A stretch of DNA of 64,000 nt from Comamonas testosteroni (GCF_030505195.1 NZ_CP129672.1:62001-126000); one strand, 5' to 3'. Positions 1 to 8,706 are shown, counted from the first letter of the stretch. Translations and numbers: made by a program. Notes: generated by a model not told the origin, from the letters alone.

Positions 1-252
1 AGCCAGGCTGGTGACTTCATTGGCATCGAATACCTTGATGCCCAGGGCCTTCAGGCGCTCGGTACTGGCCACGGAGCTGGAGACGGCGCCAGGAATCTGA
101 TCCTTGATGGAGGCCAGTGCATCAATGAACTTATTGACCGTGGAGCCTGTGCCCACGCCCACAATTTCACCGGCGACCACATATTTCAGGGCAGCTTGTC
201 CGACCAAAGTTTTCAGTTCATCTTGAGAAAGAGGTGCAGCAGATGTCGTCAT
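1..252 (-). CDS. rpiA: Ribose-5-phosphate isomerase A, N-terminal part (runs off the left edge)
   Basis: Only the first 84 codons lie in the window. RpiA interconverts ribose 5-phosphate and ribulose 5-phosphate in the cytoplasmic non-oxidative pentose phosphate pathway. The visible residues include [13 protein letters not shown] at about residues 31-43, the phosphate-binding glycine/threonine loop of RpiA, and [15 protein letters not shown] at about 58-72, a typical early RpiA segment. The start is the ATG at 250-252. It is divergent from pyrD, whose likely start is at 287, so only about 34 bp separate the two start codons and promoters must overlap or lie within coding sequence. Identification rests on the N-terminal third only but the motif is distinctive. 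Confidence 0.9.
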   Translation of the reverse strand, partial: MTTSAAPLSQDELKTLVGQAALKYVVAGEIVGVGTGSTVNKFIDALASIKDQIPGAVSSSVASTERLKALGIKVFDANEVTSLA

Positions 253-286
253 GAGGGAAAATCCAGGTAATCCTGCGATTATCCCC

Positions 287-1333
287 ATGTCTCTTATTCC
301 TTACTCACTGACGCGTCCTATTCTTTTCGGCATGGACCCCGAAGCGGCCCACGACCTCACCATGAACTTCATGGCCAAGGGGCAAAACACCTTGCTCCAG
401 AAAGCCTGGGCGCGCCCTCTGATCAGCGACCCCATCGAGCTGGCCGGCCTCAAGTTCCCGAACCGTGTGGGCATGGCCGCAGGCCTGGACAAGAATGCAC
501 GCTGCATCGATGCGCTGGCCGCCATGGGTTTCGGCTTTGTGGAAGTGGGCACCGTCACGCCCCGCCCCCAGCCCGGCAATCCCAAGCCCCGCATGTTCCG
601 CATTCCTGAAAAGAATGCACTGATCAACCGCCTGGGCTTCAACAACGAAGGCCTGGATGCGTTCCTGGCCAATGTGCGTCGCTCGCAAGTGCGCGCCAAT
701 GGCGGCGCCATGCTGCTGGGCCTGAACATCGGCAAGAACGCCACAACCCCCATCGAAGAGGCCACCAGCGACTACATCAAGGCGCTGGACGGCGTGTACC
801 CTCATGCCGACTATGTGACGGTCAACATCAGCTCGCCCAACACCAAGAATCTGCGTGCACTGCAAAGCGATGAGGCGCTGGATGCTCTGCTGGGTGCTGT
901 CGCCAATCGCCGCGAACAGCTTTCCAGCCAGCATGGCAAGCGCACGCCGGTGTTTGTGAAGATCGCTCCCGACCTCGATGAAGAGCAGGTCGGCGTGATT
1001 GCGGCGACGCTGGAGCGCCACGGCATGGATGGCGTGATTGCCACCAACACCACCATCAGCCGTGATGCCGTCAAGGGTCTGCAGCATGCCGAAGAAGCCG
1101 GCGGCCTGTCCGGCGCGCCCGTGCTCGAAGCCAGCAACCAGATCATTCGCCAGCTGCGCTCAGCCCTTGGCAGCCGCTTTCCCATCATTGGCGTGGGCGG
1201 CATCCTGAGCGGTGCCGACGCCGTGAGCAAGATCCGCGCGGGTGCCGATGTGGTGCAGATCTACAGCGGCCTGATCTATCGCGGCCCCGACCTGGTCACC
1301 GAAGCAGCCCAGGCCATCGCCCATATGCACTGA
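287..1333 (+). CDS. pyrD: Dihydroorotate dehydrogenase, class 2 (quinone-dependent)
   Basis: The 348-residue product oxidises dihydroorotate to orotate in pyrimidine synthesis, passing electrons to quinone at the inner membrane. Seen: an N-terminal amphipathic extension typical of class 2 enzymes, the FMN-site segment [14 protein letters not shown] at about 58-71, [18 protein letters not shown] at about 85-102, the active-site NISSPNT at about 180-186 with the class 2 catalytic serine, and a late IGVGGI-type phosphate-binding loop. An upstream ATG at 251 would overlap the rpiA start codon and add twelve non-family residues, so 287 (MSLIPYSL) is preferred. The gene ends in a strong hairpin terminator. 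Confidence 0.96.
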   Translation: MSLIPYSLTRPILFGMDPEAAHDLTMNFMAKGQNTLLQKAWARPLISDPIELAGLKFPNRVGMAAGLDKNARCIDALAAMGFGFVEVGTVTPRPQPGNPKPRMFRIPEKNALINRLGFNNEGLDAFLANVRRSQVRANGGAMLLGLNIGKNATTPIEEATSDYIKALDGVYPHADYVTVNISSPNTKNLRALQSDEALDALLGAVANRREQLSSQHGKRTPVFVKIAPDLDEEQVGVIAATLERHGMDGVIATNTTISRDAVKGLQHAEEAGGLSGAPVLEASNQIIRQLRSALGSRFPIIGVGGILSGADAVSKIRAGADVVQIYSGLIYRGPDLVTEAAQAIAHMH

Positions 1334-1358
1334 GCTTGACGCGTGGCCTGGCCGCGCA

Positions 1359-1402
1359 AAAAGAACAGCCCGTCATGCCTGAGCCTGACGGGCTGTTCTT
1401 TT
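1359..1402. terminator. Bidirectional intrinsic terminator between pyrD and the YqjD/YqjE-type operon
   Basis: A 17-bp perfect inverted repeat: left arm 1359-1375, right arm 1386-1402, with a 10-nt loop. The stem begins with A residues and ends with T residues, so each strand gives a GC stem followed by a U-tract. It lies 25 bases after the pyrD stop and 8 bases before the end of the convergent minus-strand gene, so it should terminate both units. Confidence 0.93.
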
Positions 1403-1410
1403 ACGACCCT

Positions 1411-1785
1411 TCAGCCGCGTGTACGTTGCTGCAGTTTGAGGATCCAGGGCAGTGCTGCGCTGCCCCAGCGAATCAGCTTGCGTGGCCCCAGGACCATCAG
1501 CAAGCCACCAGCAGCCGCCGTTGCCAGCGGATGCAGGCGAACAAAAGACAGCAGTCGCTCAGGCAAGGGAGCCTCTGCGTCCACATGCGGAGTTTGCGTA
1601 GTGCGCAGGCCAAGCGCCTGCGCCTTGGCCGCAGCCCTGGCCTTGATGCGTGCACGTTGCTTAGCAATGCGCAAAAGCACCAGCTTCTGCTCGGCGGTCG
1701 CCTCATTCCAAAGCAGAGCATCCATGCCTGCGGGCTTGACGGGCTCCAACTCTGCGGATCGCGAATCGGGAGAGATGCCGTTCAT
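1411..1785 (-). CDS. Hypothetical protein, last gene of the DUF883/YqjE-type operon
   Basis: A 124-residue basic protein that I cannot place in a named family. The middle (about 30-55) is rich in K/R/A (KQRARIKARAAAKAQA) and likely helical. A weakly hydrophobic stretch at about 86-117 (HPLATAAAGGLLMVLGPRK...) suggests one membrane-associated helix. It starts one base after the stop of the YqjE-like gene, and its ribosome site (AGGAGAGG) lies inside the end of that gene, so the two are translationally close. Position and composition resemble the third gene of yqjD-yqjE-yqjK-type clusters, but that match is inferred from context only. Confidence 0.75.
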   Translation of the reverse strand: MNGISPDSRSAELEPVKPAGMDALLWNEATAEQKLVLLRIAKQRARIKARAAAKAQALGLRTTQTPHVDAEAPLPERLLSFVRLHPLATAAAGGLLMVLGPRKLIRWGSAALPWILKLQQRTRG

Positions 1786-1786
1786 G

Positions 1787-2188
1787 CTAAATCCTCTCCT
1801 TCAGCGCTTGCCAATCCGATTTGAGCTCGCGCCGCGTGAGCTTGAAAGGGCTGGAGAGTTGATTGACAGCTGCCAGCAGTCGCCACAACCCCAGGCCCCA
1901 GACCAGAACCCAGCCACCGACCAGCAGCCACGCCACCAACTGACGATGCTCACTATCCCAGAACTGCACGAGCACAGCCATGGACAGGACGATGAGCACG
2001 ACCACGGTGAGCGCGCCCAGCACAATGGCCAATACCGCCAGCGCTTGCATGCTGCGCTTGTGCTGCTGCCACTCAAGCTGCGCAAGATCAACCCGATCTT
2101 CGGCCGCAATCGCGGCCTCGTTCAGATTGGCACGCCAGCGCTCCAGCAGGGAATCAAGACCCAGTAGTGAAATCAAATTCACAGGCAC
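1787..2188 (-). CDS. YqjE-like phage holin family membrane protein
   Basis: A 133-residue inner-membrane protein. It has a cytoplasmic helical N-terminus, two hydrophobic segments at about 49-75 (LAVLAIVLGALTVVVLIVLS...) and 84-106 (LVAWLLVGGWVLVWGLG...), and a basic C-terminus. This matches the YqjE / phage holin 3_6 type of putative holin-superfamily proteins, which accompany DUF883 proteins in proteobacteria. The role is unknown; a stress-related membrane function is inferred. The start is GTG (2186-2188) preceded by AAAGGACAA. It is the middle gene of a three-gene minus-strand operon. Confidence 0.85.
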   Translation of the reverse strand: MPVNLISLLGLDSLLERWRANLNEAAIAAEDRVDLAQLEWQQHKRSMQALAVLAIVLGALTVVVLIVLSMAVLVQFWDSEHRQLVAWLLVGGWVLVWGLGLWRLLAAVNQLSSPFKLTRRELKSDWQALKERI

Positions 2189-2213
2189 TTGTCCTTTTGC
2201 AGCTTAGCAATGC

Positions 2214-2525
2214 TTAGCGGCGACCCAGCATGAAACCCAGCAGTGCACCCACTGCCAGCGCGGCACCGGCGACGCGCCAGGGTTCGTCGTGAGCGTAACG
2301 ATCCGCCACATCGGCAGCTTCACGTGCCTGACGAGCGGCATCCTGAGCGGCACGCACGGCAGACTCGCGCACGTTGGCCATGCCGTCGTCGATGCGCTGA
2401 CGAAGCACGCCGATTTCAGGAAGCTTGTCCAGTTCACGGGCGGACAGCAGACCACGCAGATCGCTGACCAGTTTTTCCAGATCGTCTTGGGCGGTGGAAA
2501 CGGCGTCGGAAACAGAGCGTGACAT
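2214..2525 (-). CDS. DUF883 family protein (ElaB/YqjD-like)
   Basis: A 103-residue protein with a long helical, charged N-terminal region rich in A, R, D and E (about 1-75) and one C-terminal hydrophobic anchor ending in the conserved glycine-rich GALLGFMLGRR. This is the standard layout of DUF883 (ElaB, YgaM, YqjD), whose E. coli members are inner-membrane proteins that bind stationary-phase ribosomes. The start MSRSVSDA at 2523-2525 is chosen because AGGAT sits just upstream; a longer in-frame start adds 19 unrelated residues. It is the first gene of the operon running to 1411. Confidence 0.9.
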   Translation of the reverse strand: MSRSVSDAVSTAQDDLEKLVSDLRGLLSARELDKLPEIGVLRQRIDDGMANVRESAVRAAQDAARQAREAADVADRYAHDEPWRVAGAALAVGALLGFMLGRR

Positions 2526-2985
2526 ATCGATCCTTTCAATGTGACGAAATTGGAATATCGCATGCACTTGGTAGTGCACCAAGATAGCTGCGAGACAGCA
2601 AGCATCAGGGCCGGCCGCTCATAAAACCTGCAGCATGTGAACATCTTACAGAAAACGCACCGCCTCCAAGAAACTCCCGGGCCTGCAGCACTGTCGGACA
2701 GCAACGAAACTGCCTCATATCAAGGAATATAAAGCCACTCAAGGCTCCAAACCAATCTGTTTGCTGCAGCAGCCTTTGCGGTGGCGCAGCAGATCGAACT
2801 CAGCATGCGCTCAGGCACACCATGTATGCATAGCTTGATCTCCAGCACTTGCCGCCAAGTAACGCGGATTACATACGGCAACACACTGATTGCTTAACAG
2901 TTCATTAATAAAGTGACTGCATGCTCGGCGGCAAGTCATCTTTTTGCGAGATTTCCATGCAGAAAAATCTTGGGCAAGCGAAGAC
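2526..2985. other. Intergenic region between the DUF883 operon and the ttr operon
   Basis: About 460 bases with no convincing open frame on either strand. It must hold the promoter of the minus-strand DUF883 operon. Base composition becomes visibly more AT-rich from about 2840 towards the ttr promoter. No repeat or structured RNA was recognised. Confidence 0.6.
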
Positions 2986-2999
2986 TTGACTCAAATCAA
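2986..2999 (+). promoter_or_regulatory. FNR/Anr-type box upstream of ttrBCA
   Basis: The sequence TTGACTCAAATCAA fits the FNR/Anr consensus TTGAT-N4-ATCAA with one mismatch. Its centre is at 2992.5. A TATAGT element at 3022-3027 predicts a start of transcription near 3034, which puts the box centre at -41.5, the classic position for class II FNR activation. This fits oxygen-sensitive control of an anaerobic respiratory operon. Confidence 0.8.
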
Positions 3000-3021
3000 G
3001 TAACGCAAACGGCAACTTTCA

Positions 3022-3027
3022 TATAGT
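3022..3027 (+). promoter_or_regulatory. Predicted -10 element of the ttrBCA promoter
   Basis: TATAGT lies where a -10 hexamer (-12 to -7) is expected if transcription starts near 3034. No good -35 hexamer is present at the matching distance, because the FNR-type box occupies that position, as in activator-dependent promoters. The leader to the ttrB start would be about 85 nt. Confidence 0.6.
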
Positions 3028-3118
3028 CAATTAGACATAAAAGATATTAATTTAATACTCTTTTATGTTTAAGGCATCGGGGTCTTCTGGTGCCAGTGCG
3101 ACGATGAAAGGAAGGGCC

Positions 3119-3967
3119 ATGCCACTTCAGAAACGAGAACTCTCCGACTGCTCAACCAGCAACTCGGCCTGCACCTGCAGCACCCCATCCATTGCCCGGA
3201 CACCTCAGCAGGCAGTGACGGCGCCCACCAAGCGCGGTTTCTTGCAGGACTTGATTGCCATGGCGGCCAGCTTCGGCGTTGCGGGCAGCGCCCGCGCAGC
3301 GCTGCCCGGCGACCCCAGCTTTCAGCCCTTACGCCGACCCGGCATGGAAGGCAAGCGCTTCGGCATGCTGGTCGATATGCGCAAGTGCATTGGCTGCCAG
3401 GCCTGCACGGTGAGCTGCTCGGTCGAAAACCAGCCCCCCATCGGCCAGTTCCGCACCACGGTGCTGCAGTACGAAATCGAGCAGGCCGGCCACACGGCTG
3501 CCGCCATGGTCAGTCTGCCGCGACTGTGCAACCACTGCGACGAACCGCCGTGCGTGCCCGTGTGCCCGGTGCAAGCCACATTTCAGCGCACCGACGGGAT
3601 CGTTCTTGTCGACAACGAGCGCTGCGTGGGCTGCGGCTATTGCGTGCAGGCCTGCCCCTACGACGCACGCTTCATCAATCACGAAACGCAGACCGCCGAC
3701 AAATGCACCTTCTGTGAACACCGCCTTGAAGCTGGCCTGCTGCCCGCCTGCGTGGAAAGCTGCGTGGGCGGTGCACGCGTGATTGGCGACCTGAACGACG
3801 CACACAGCGAAATCAACCAGCGCATCAATGCTCACAAGGACGAGATCAAGGTCCTCAAGCCCGGCATGAAGACCAAGCCGCATGTCTTCTACATCGGCCT
3901 GCCCGATGAGTTTGTGAACGGTGTCGATGGTCAGGCCTCGGTTCGCCTTGTTGCCGAACATCTGTGA
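3119..3967 (+). CDS. ttrB: Tetrathionate reductase subunit B (four-cluster ferredoxin, Tat-exported)
   Basis: The 282-residue electron-transfer subunit would pass electrons from TtrC to the catalytic TtrA subunit outside the cytoplasmic membrane. It has four cysteine groups for [4Fe-4S] clusters: CIGCQACTVSC, CNHCDEPPCVPVC, CVGCGYCVQAC and CTFC...CVESC. The signal region TKRGFLQDLIAMAASFGVA, ending near SARA, is a Tat-type signal with a Lys-Arg pair instead of Arg-Arg, as known for Salmonella TtrB. The start at 3119 follows AAAGGAAGGG; an ATG at 3065 has no such site, and a GTG at 3215 would give a shorter n-region. ttrC starts 13 bases later. Subunit naming rests mainly on the unmistakable TtrA in the same operon. 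Confidence 0.9.
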   Translation: MPLQKRELSDCSTSNSACTCSTPSIARTPQQAVTAPTKRGFLQDLIAMAASFGVAGSARAALPGDPSFQPLRRPGMEGKRFGMLVDMRKCIGCQACTVSCSVENQPPIGQFRTTVLQYEIEQAGHTAAAMVSLPRLCNHCDEPPCVPVCPVQATFQRTDGIVLVDNERCVGCGYCVQACPYDARFINHETQTADKCTFCEHRLEAGLLPACVESCVGGARVIGDLNDAHSEINQRINAHKDEIKVLKPGMKTKPHVFYIGLPDEFVNGVDGQASVRLVAEHL

Positions 3968-3980
3968 ATGGAGTGCCTTC

Positions 3981-5021
3981 ATGCAAATCATTGAACTCCT
4001 GACCCCGGCCTACGAAGCAGCATGGCTGCCATGGGCCGTGCAGTATTTCTTTCTCGTCGGCATGGCCACGGGGGCCGCACTGCTGACTTCGGCCTGCGCG
4101 TTCGGCCCGGCCCGAGGCTTGCTCCAGCGCCTGCTGCCCACTGCCGTACTGGTGCTGGCCGTGAGCGCGATTGCCGCACCTGTGGCCCTGCTGGCCGACC
4201 TGCACCAGCCCGCGCGCTTCTGGCATTTCTATGCCCACCTCACACCCTGGTCGTGGATGAGCCTGGGTGCCGTGCTCATGCCCACGTTTGTCGGGCTGTG
4301 CGTGTTGATGTGCGCGCTGTGGTGGCTGGGCAAGCACCGGTTGATGCGCCTGCTGGTGCCTGTACTGGTGCTGTCCACACTCAGCATCGTGGTCTACACG
4401 GGCGCCGAAATCATGGTCATCCGCTCGCGCCCGCTGTGGAACACGCTGTGGGTACCGATCAATCTGACACTCAGCGGCTGGCTGGCCACCGTGGGCATGG
4501 GCTTTGTGCTCTACCGCTTTCTGCCCCAAGCCCTGCAGCCTGATGCGGCAGCCCTGCAAGGGTTACGCAATCTGGGCCTGTGGCTGGCCACCGGCCTGAT
4601 TGCCAGCGCCCTGACCTGGGGAATTACCGGGATCGCGGGCCAGAGTCCTTCATTTGACATGGCGGTGCGCCTGTTCAATGAATTCCCAGTCTGGCGCATC
4701 TCCATGCTGGGCTCGGCCGTGTTTGGCGCAGCCGTGGTGATGGCCCTGCTGCGCGGCGAGCATCGTCTGGCAGCCAAAGGCTACACCCTGGTGCTGGGCG
4801 CAGGCCTGGCGGCATCGGCATGGGCCTTCCGCTGGGCACTGTTCATGGGCGTGCAGGGCGTGCCCAAGTTTGGCGCAGGCCTGTATCTGTACAGCATGCC
4901 TCTGGGCGGTGAAGGGCTGATGGGCATGCTGGGCATGGCTGGCCTGTGCGTGGCACTGGTTGCGCTGGCCACCTGGGCGCTGGAGCTGTTCCCGGCTCGC
5001 AAGCCCGCTAGCGCCGCCTAA
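3981..5021 (+). CDS. ttrC: Tetrathionate reductase subunit C (NrfD-type quinol oxidase membrane subunit)
   Basis: A 346-residue polytopic membrane protein of the NrfD/PsrC family, with about nine hydrophobic segments. It should oxidise quinol and feed electrons to TtrB. Seen: the family-typical opening (PWAVQYFFLVGMATGAALLTSA at about 15-36 is the first segment), LADLHQPARFWHFY at about 72-85, typical of the NrfD quinol-site region, and a later GAEIMVIRSRPLWNT motif near residue 140. The start is the ATG at 3981, in the expected place 13 bases after the ttrB stop; a longer in-frame start would overlap ttrB. The gene order B-C-A matches known tetrathionate reductase operons. Confidence 0.92.
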   Translation: MQIIELLTPAYEAAWLPWAVQYFFLVGMATGAALLTSACAFGPARGLLQRLLPTAVLVLAVSAIAAPVALLADLHQPARFWHFYAHLTPWSWMSLGAVLMPTFVGLCVLMCALWWLGKHRLMRLLVPVLVLSTLSIVVYTGAEIMVIRSRPLWNTLWVPINLTLSGWLATVGMGFVLYRFLPQALQPDAAALQGLRNLGLWLATGLIASALTWGITGIAGQSPSFDMAVRLFNEFPVWRISMLGSAVFGAAVVMALLRGEHRLAAKGYTLVLGAGLAASAWAFRWALFMGVQGVPKFGAGLYLYSMPLGGEGLMGMLGMAGLCVALVALATWALELFPARKPASAA

Positions 5022-5056
5022 AAATCAAGCCAAGTACGTATACAACGCAATACCCG

Positions 5057-5084
5057 CAAGCGCTAGCAGCTATCAAAACCATAG
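5057..5084 (+). repeat. Dispersed Comamonadaceae-type motif, copy 1 (ttrC-ttrA gap)
   Basis: CAAGCGCTAGCAGCTATCAA followed by AACCATAG. It shares CAAGCG and the decamer AGCTATCAAA with copies at 60365 and 63565. It sits in the 107-bp gap between ttrC and ttrA, unusually wide for this operon. Confidence 0.5.
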
Positions 5085-5128
5085 AACCGCTGCAGCGCTT
5101 GCCCTTCCCTCACTCACAGGGCAAGACC

Positions 5129-8100
5129 ATGACTGACAAGAGACTCTCCCCCGAACAATCACAAGATACCGAGGCCGGCCACATCGATGCCGGTCGCACC
5201 GATGCCGGCCGCCGCCGCATGCTGCTGCGCGGCGGTGCCGTCGCAGGCGGTCTGGCTGCTTTTGCCGCCGGCTATGGCGAAACCGTGGCCAAGGGAGCCA
5301 AGGGGCTGATCACCGGCACCTCGGGCAAAACCACCCAAAGCGCCACGCGCGGCAACTCGCTGACGCCCGAATTCCGTATCGACCCCATCAGCGGCAAGCT
5401 GACGACCCAGCCCGGCCAAGTGGTCAGCCCCTCCTCGTGTCTGGGCTGCTGGACGCAGTGCGGCGTGCGCGTGCGGGTCGATACCGATCACAACCAGATC
5501 ATCCGTATCGCCGGAAACCCCTACCACCCGCTGGCCACCACCAACCCCGCGCCCATGGAAACGCCAGTGCGCGAGGTCTACGCCATGCTGGGCGGCGACA
5601 ACGGCCTGGAAGGCCGCGCCACCAGTTGCGCACGCGGCTCGGCCATGCTGGAGCACCAGAAAGCTCCGCACCGCGTACTCAAGCCGCTCAAGCGCGTCGG
5701 CCCGCGCGGCTCGGGCCAGTGGAAGACCATGACGCTCGAAGAGCTGGTTCAGGAAATCTGCGAAGGCGGCAACCTGTTTGGCGAAGGCCATGTTGACGGC
5801 CTGCGTGCCATCCGCGATGTGAAGACGCTGATCGACGAAGCCAATCCCGAATACGGCCCCAAATCCAACCAGTTGCTGCTGACCGAGGCCGCCAACGAAG
5901 GCCGCACACCGCTGGTCAACCGCTTTGCCAAACAGTCGTTCGGCACCATCAATGTGTCCAACCACGGCTCTTACTGCGGCCAGACTTACCGCGTGGGCAC
6001 AGGTGCAGCCCTGGGCGACATCGCAGGCATGCCCCACGGCAAACCCGACTGGAAGAACTCACGCTTTGGCCTGTTTATCGGCACCTCACCCGCGCAATCG
6101 GGCAACCCTTTCCAACGCGTGGGCCGCGAGCTGGCCGAGGCCCGCTCGCGCGGCGAGAACACCTACCAATACGTCGTCGTCTCGCCCATGCTGCCCACCT
6201 CTTCCAGCGTGGCCGCGGGCAACAACAACCGCTGGCTGCCTGTGAAGCCCGGCAGCGACTTGGCGCTGGCCATGGGCCTGATCCGCTGGATCATCGACAA
6301 CGAGCGCTACGACAAGCAGTTCCTGGCCCAGCCCGGCCCCGCCGCCATGGCCGCCGTGGGCGAAGCATCGTGGAGCAACGCTACCCATTTACTGATCAAC
6401 GAGCCCAAGCACCCGCGCTTTGGCCAGTTCCTGCGCGGTGCCGATATCGGTCTGCCCATGCCCGAGCCCGTGGACGAGAACACTCCCGCCGAAGACGTGT
6501 ATGTGGTGCAACTGGCCGATGGAACGCACGCCGCCCACACCGTGACCACACCTGCCGAGCTGATCGTGGAGCGCGAGTTCACACCTATCAAGGCCGCTGA
6601 CGCTACCGAAGAGTCCGCCCCCATTCAGGTTTGCACCGCATTCGTCAAACTGCGCGCCGAGGCGCACAAAAAGACGCTGGAGGAATACGCCGCCCTGTGC
6701 AACGTACCCGTCAAGGAAATCGAAGACCTGGCACGCGAATTCACCAGCCACGGCAAGCAGGCCGTGGCCAACTCGCATGGCGGGACGATGAATGGCTCGG
6801 GCTTTTACACCGCCTACGCCATCGCCATGCTCAACAACCTGATCGGCAACCTCAACGTGCGCGGCGGCTGGGTCATGGACGCTGGCCCGTTCGGCCCCTT
6901 TGGCCCCGGCCCGCGCTACAACTTTGCGCAGTTTGAAGGGGCTGTTAAACCCAAGGGCGTGGCCCTGTCGCGCACCAAGTTCCCCTACGAGAAGACCAGC
7001 GAATTCCAGCGCAAAAAGGAAGCGGGCCAGAACCCCTACCCCGCCAAAGCGCCCTGGTACCCCGCGCCCGGAGGCCTTAGCAGCGAAATGCTGGCCGCCG
7101 GCATGCTGGGCTACCCCTACCCGGTCAAGGCGTGGATCAACCACATGAGCAACCCCATCTACGCCATGTGCGGGTTTGAGAACACGCTGGCCGATGCCGT
7201 CAAGGATGTGAAAAAGCTGCCGCTTTTCGTCTCGGTCGATCCCTTCATCAACGAGACCTCTGCCCTGGCCGACTACATCGTGCCCGACACCGTCACCTAT
7301 GAGAGCTGGGGCATTGGCGCGCCCTGGGCCGATGTGGTGGCCAAGAGCAGCACTGTGCGCTGGCCCACCGTGGAAGCCGCCACCGCCAAAACGGCCGATG
7401 GCCAACCCATCAGCTTCGAGAGCTTTATCTTTGCCGTGGCAAAGCAGCTGGGCCTGCCCGGTTTTGGCAAAAACGCCATGTCCACCAAGGATGGCGAGCC
7501 GCTGGATTTGGAAAACGTCGAGGACTTCTACCTGCGCGGCATGTGCAATATCGCCTACCAGGCGGGCAAGCCCGTGCCTGAAGCCAGCGATGACGACATC
7601 GAGATCACGGGCCTGAAAAAGTGGATGCCCTCGGTCGAAACCCGCGTCAAACCCGAAGAAGTGCGCCGCGTCGCCATGGTCATGAGCCGTGGCGGCCGCT
7701 TTGACCGCCAGGACGACGCGTGGAAGGGCGACCAGCTCAAGCTGCAAGCCAAGTTCCCCGTCACCTTCTGGAACGAAGCCCTCTCCAAAATGCGCCACTC
7801 CATGACGGGCGAGCGCTACAGCGGCTGCCCCACCTGGTACCCCACGCGCCTGGCCGATGGCTCGGACATGCGCCAAGTGTTTTCCGAGCAAGACTGGCCG
7901 CTGACCATGACCAGCTACAAGTCCAACTTGATGAGCAGCATGTCCATCGCCGCCTCACGGCTGCGCCAGGTGCACCCGCACAATCCTGTGAGCATCAACA
8001 AGGCCGACGCGGCAAAGCTGGGCATCGCCAATGGCGACCACATCGTACTCAGCACCCCCGGCGGCAAACTCCAAGGCGTGGCCTTGGTACGCGCTGGTAT

Positions 8101-8335
8101 CGCGCCCGGTGCGATCGCCATTGAGCATGGCTACGGTCACAAGCAACTAGGCACCGTGTCCCACAAGGTCGACGGCCAGCCCACCCATGCCAACCCGCAG
8201 CACGGCAATGGCGTGAACCTCAATGCTCTGGGCTTTACCGATCCGACCCGACCTGAAAAGGACAATGTATGGATTGACTGGGTATCAGGGGCAGTGGTCA
8301 GGCAAGGGTTACCAGTGAGAGTGAGAAAAGCTTGA
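5129..8335 (+). CDS. ttrA: Tetrathionate reductase catalytic subunit A (molybdopterin oxidoreductase)
   Basis: The 1068-residue Mo-bisMGD enzyme would reduce tetrathionate to thiosulfate in anaerobic respiration. A Tat signal is visible (AGRRRMLLRGGAVAGGLAAF at about 26-45). The [4Fe-4S] ligands start with CLGCWTQC (Cys104, 107, 111) and end with the cysteine in ATSCARG. From memory, many stretches match Salmonella TtrA: GEGHVDGLRAI, FGTSPAQSGNPF-type (IGTSPAQSGNPF here), PYPAKAPWYP, ETSALADYIVPDT, GERYSGCPTWYP and IEHGYGHKQLG. The YCG in HGSYCGQTYR is the likely Mo-ligand cysteine. The start at 5129 is preferred over 5099 because it keeps the signal short. No chaperone or ttrRS genes flank it. 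Confidence 0.95.
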   Translation: MTDKRLSPEQSQDTEAGHIDAGRTDAGRRRMLLRGGAVAGGLAAFAAGYGETVAKGAKGLITGTSGKTTQSATRGNSLTPEFRIDPISGKLTTQPGQVVSPSSCLGCWTQCGVRVRVDTDHNQIIRIAGNPYHPLATTNPAPMETPVREVYAMLGGDNGLEGRATSCARGSAMLEHQKAPHRVLKPLKRVGPRGSGQWKTMTLEELVQEICEGGNLFGEGHVDGLRAIRDVKTLIDEANPEYGPKSNQLLLTEAANEGRTPLVNRFAKQSFGTINVSNHGSYCGQTYRVGTGAALGDIAGMPHGKPDWKNSRFGLFIGTSPAQSGNPFQRVGRELAEARSRGENTYQYVVVSPMLPTSSSVAAGNNNRWLPVKPGSDLALAMGLIRWIIDNERYDKQFLAQPGPAAMAAVGEASWSNATHLLINEPKHPRFGQFLRGADIGLPMPEPVDENTPAEDVYVVQLADGTHAAHTVTTPAELIVEREFTPIKAADATEESAPIQVCTAFVKLRAEAHKKTLEEYAALCNVPVKEIEDLAREFTSHGKQAVANSHGGTMNGSGFYTAYAIAMLNNLIGNLNVRGGWVMDAGPFGPFGPGPRYNFAQFEGAVKPKGVALSRTKFPYEKTSEFQRKKEAGQNPYPAKAPWYPAPGGLSSEMLAAGMLGYPYPVKAWINHMSNPIYAMCGFENTLADAVKDVKKLPLFVSVDPFINETSALADYIVPDTVTYESWGIGAPWADVVAKSSTVRWPTVEAATAKTADGQPISFESFIFAVAKQLGLPGFGKNAMSTKDGEPLDLENVEDFYLRGMCNIAYQAGKPVPEASDDDIEITGLKKWMPSVETRVKPEEVRRVAMVMSRGGRFDRQDDAWKGDQLKLQAKFPVTFWNEALSKMRHSMTGERYSGCPTWYPTRLADGSDMRQVFSEQDWPLTMTSYKSNLMSSMSIAASRLRQVHPHNPVSINKADAAKLGIANGDHIVLSTPGGKLQGVALVRAGIAPGAIAIEHGYGHKQLGTVSHKVDGQPTHANPQHGNGVNLNALGFTDPTRPEKDNVWIDWVSGAVVRQGLPVRVRKA

Positions 8336-8353
8336 TTAGGGCCTGAAGCTCTG

Positions 8354-8387
8354 GCGGGCGATCGGGACGAAAAATCCCGTCGCTCGC
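8354..8387 (+). terminator. Possible terminator hairpin after ttrA
   Basis: An imperfect hairpin: GCGGGCGATCGGGA (8354-8367) pairs with TCCCGTCGCTCGC (8375-8387) with one mismatch and one bulged base, and an A-rich loop. No T-run follows, so intrinsic termination would be weak. It begins 18 bases after the ttrA stop. Confidence 0.35.
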
Positions 8388-8706
8388 ATCTACCAGGGAT
8401 GGCCTTGAAACGACTGCCAACAACCCGCTGCGATATCTTGAGCCTGCCGAGGAGCAACCGCATTGCTGCCCATTGGCTTGCAGCAAAAATCGAGGCCGGA
8501 TTAGGGATTTGGTTTACCGCAACATTGGACATGGCAAACCGCAAGCCCCATTCCCGGATGACCGTCTTTCAGCTTCTATGAAAGCTCGAAAAATGGCAAT
8601 AAATTCATGAAACACTATTCAATCAAATAGGAAAGTACATTCTTTACAATTAAAAACCACTCAATATTGGTATTTAAAATCAAAGAAAACAAGGTTTTTT
8701 CTTCTC

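Noticed and set aside
5129..8335. Arsenate or selenate reductase instead of tetrathionate reductase
   Set aside because: Recalled TtrA sequence matches through the whole length, including GEGHVDGLRAI, PYPAKAPWYP and CPTWYP-type segments, and the B-C-A order fits Ttr; ArrA and SerA do not share these.
8354..8387. Strong terminator after ttrA
   Set aside because: The stem has a mismatch and a bulge and no T-run follows, so I kept it only as a weak candidate.
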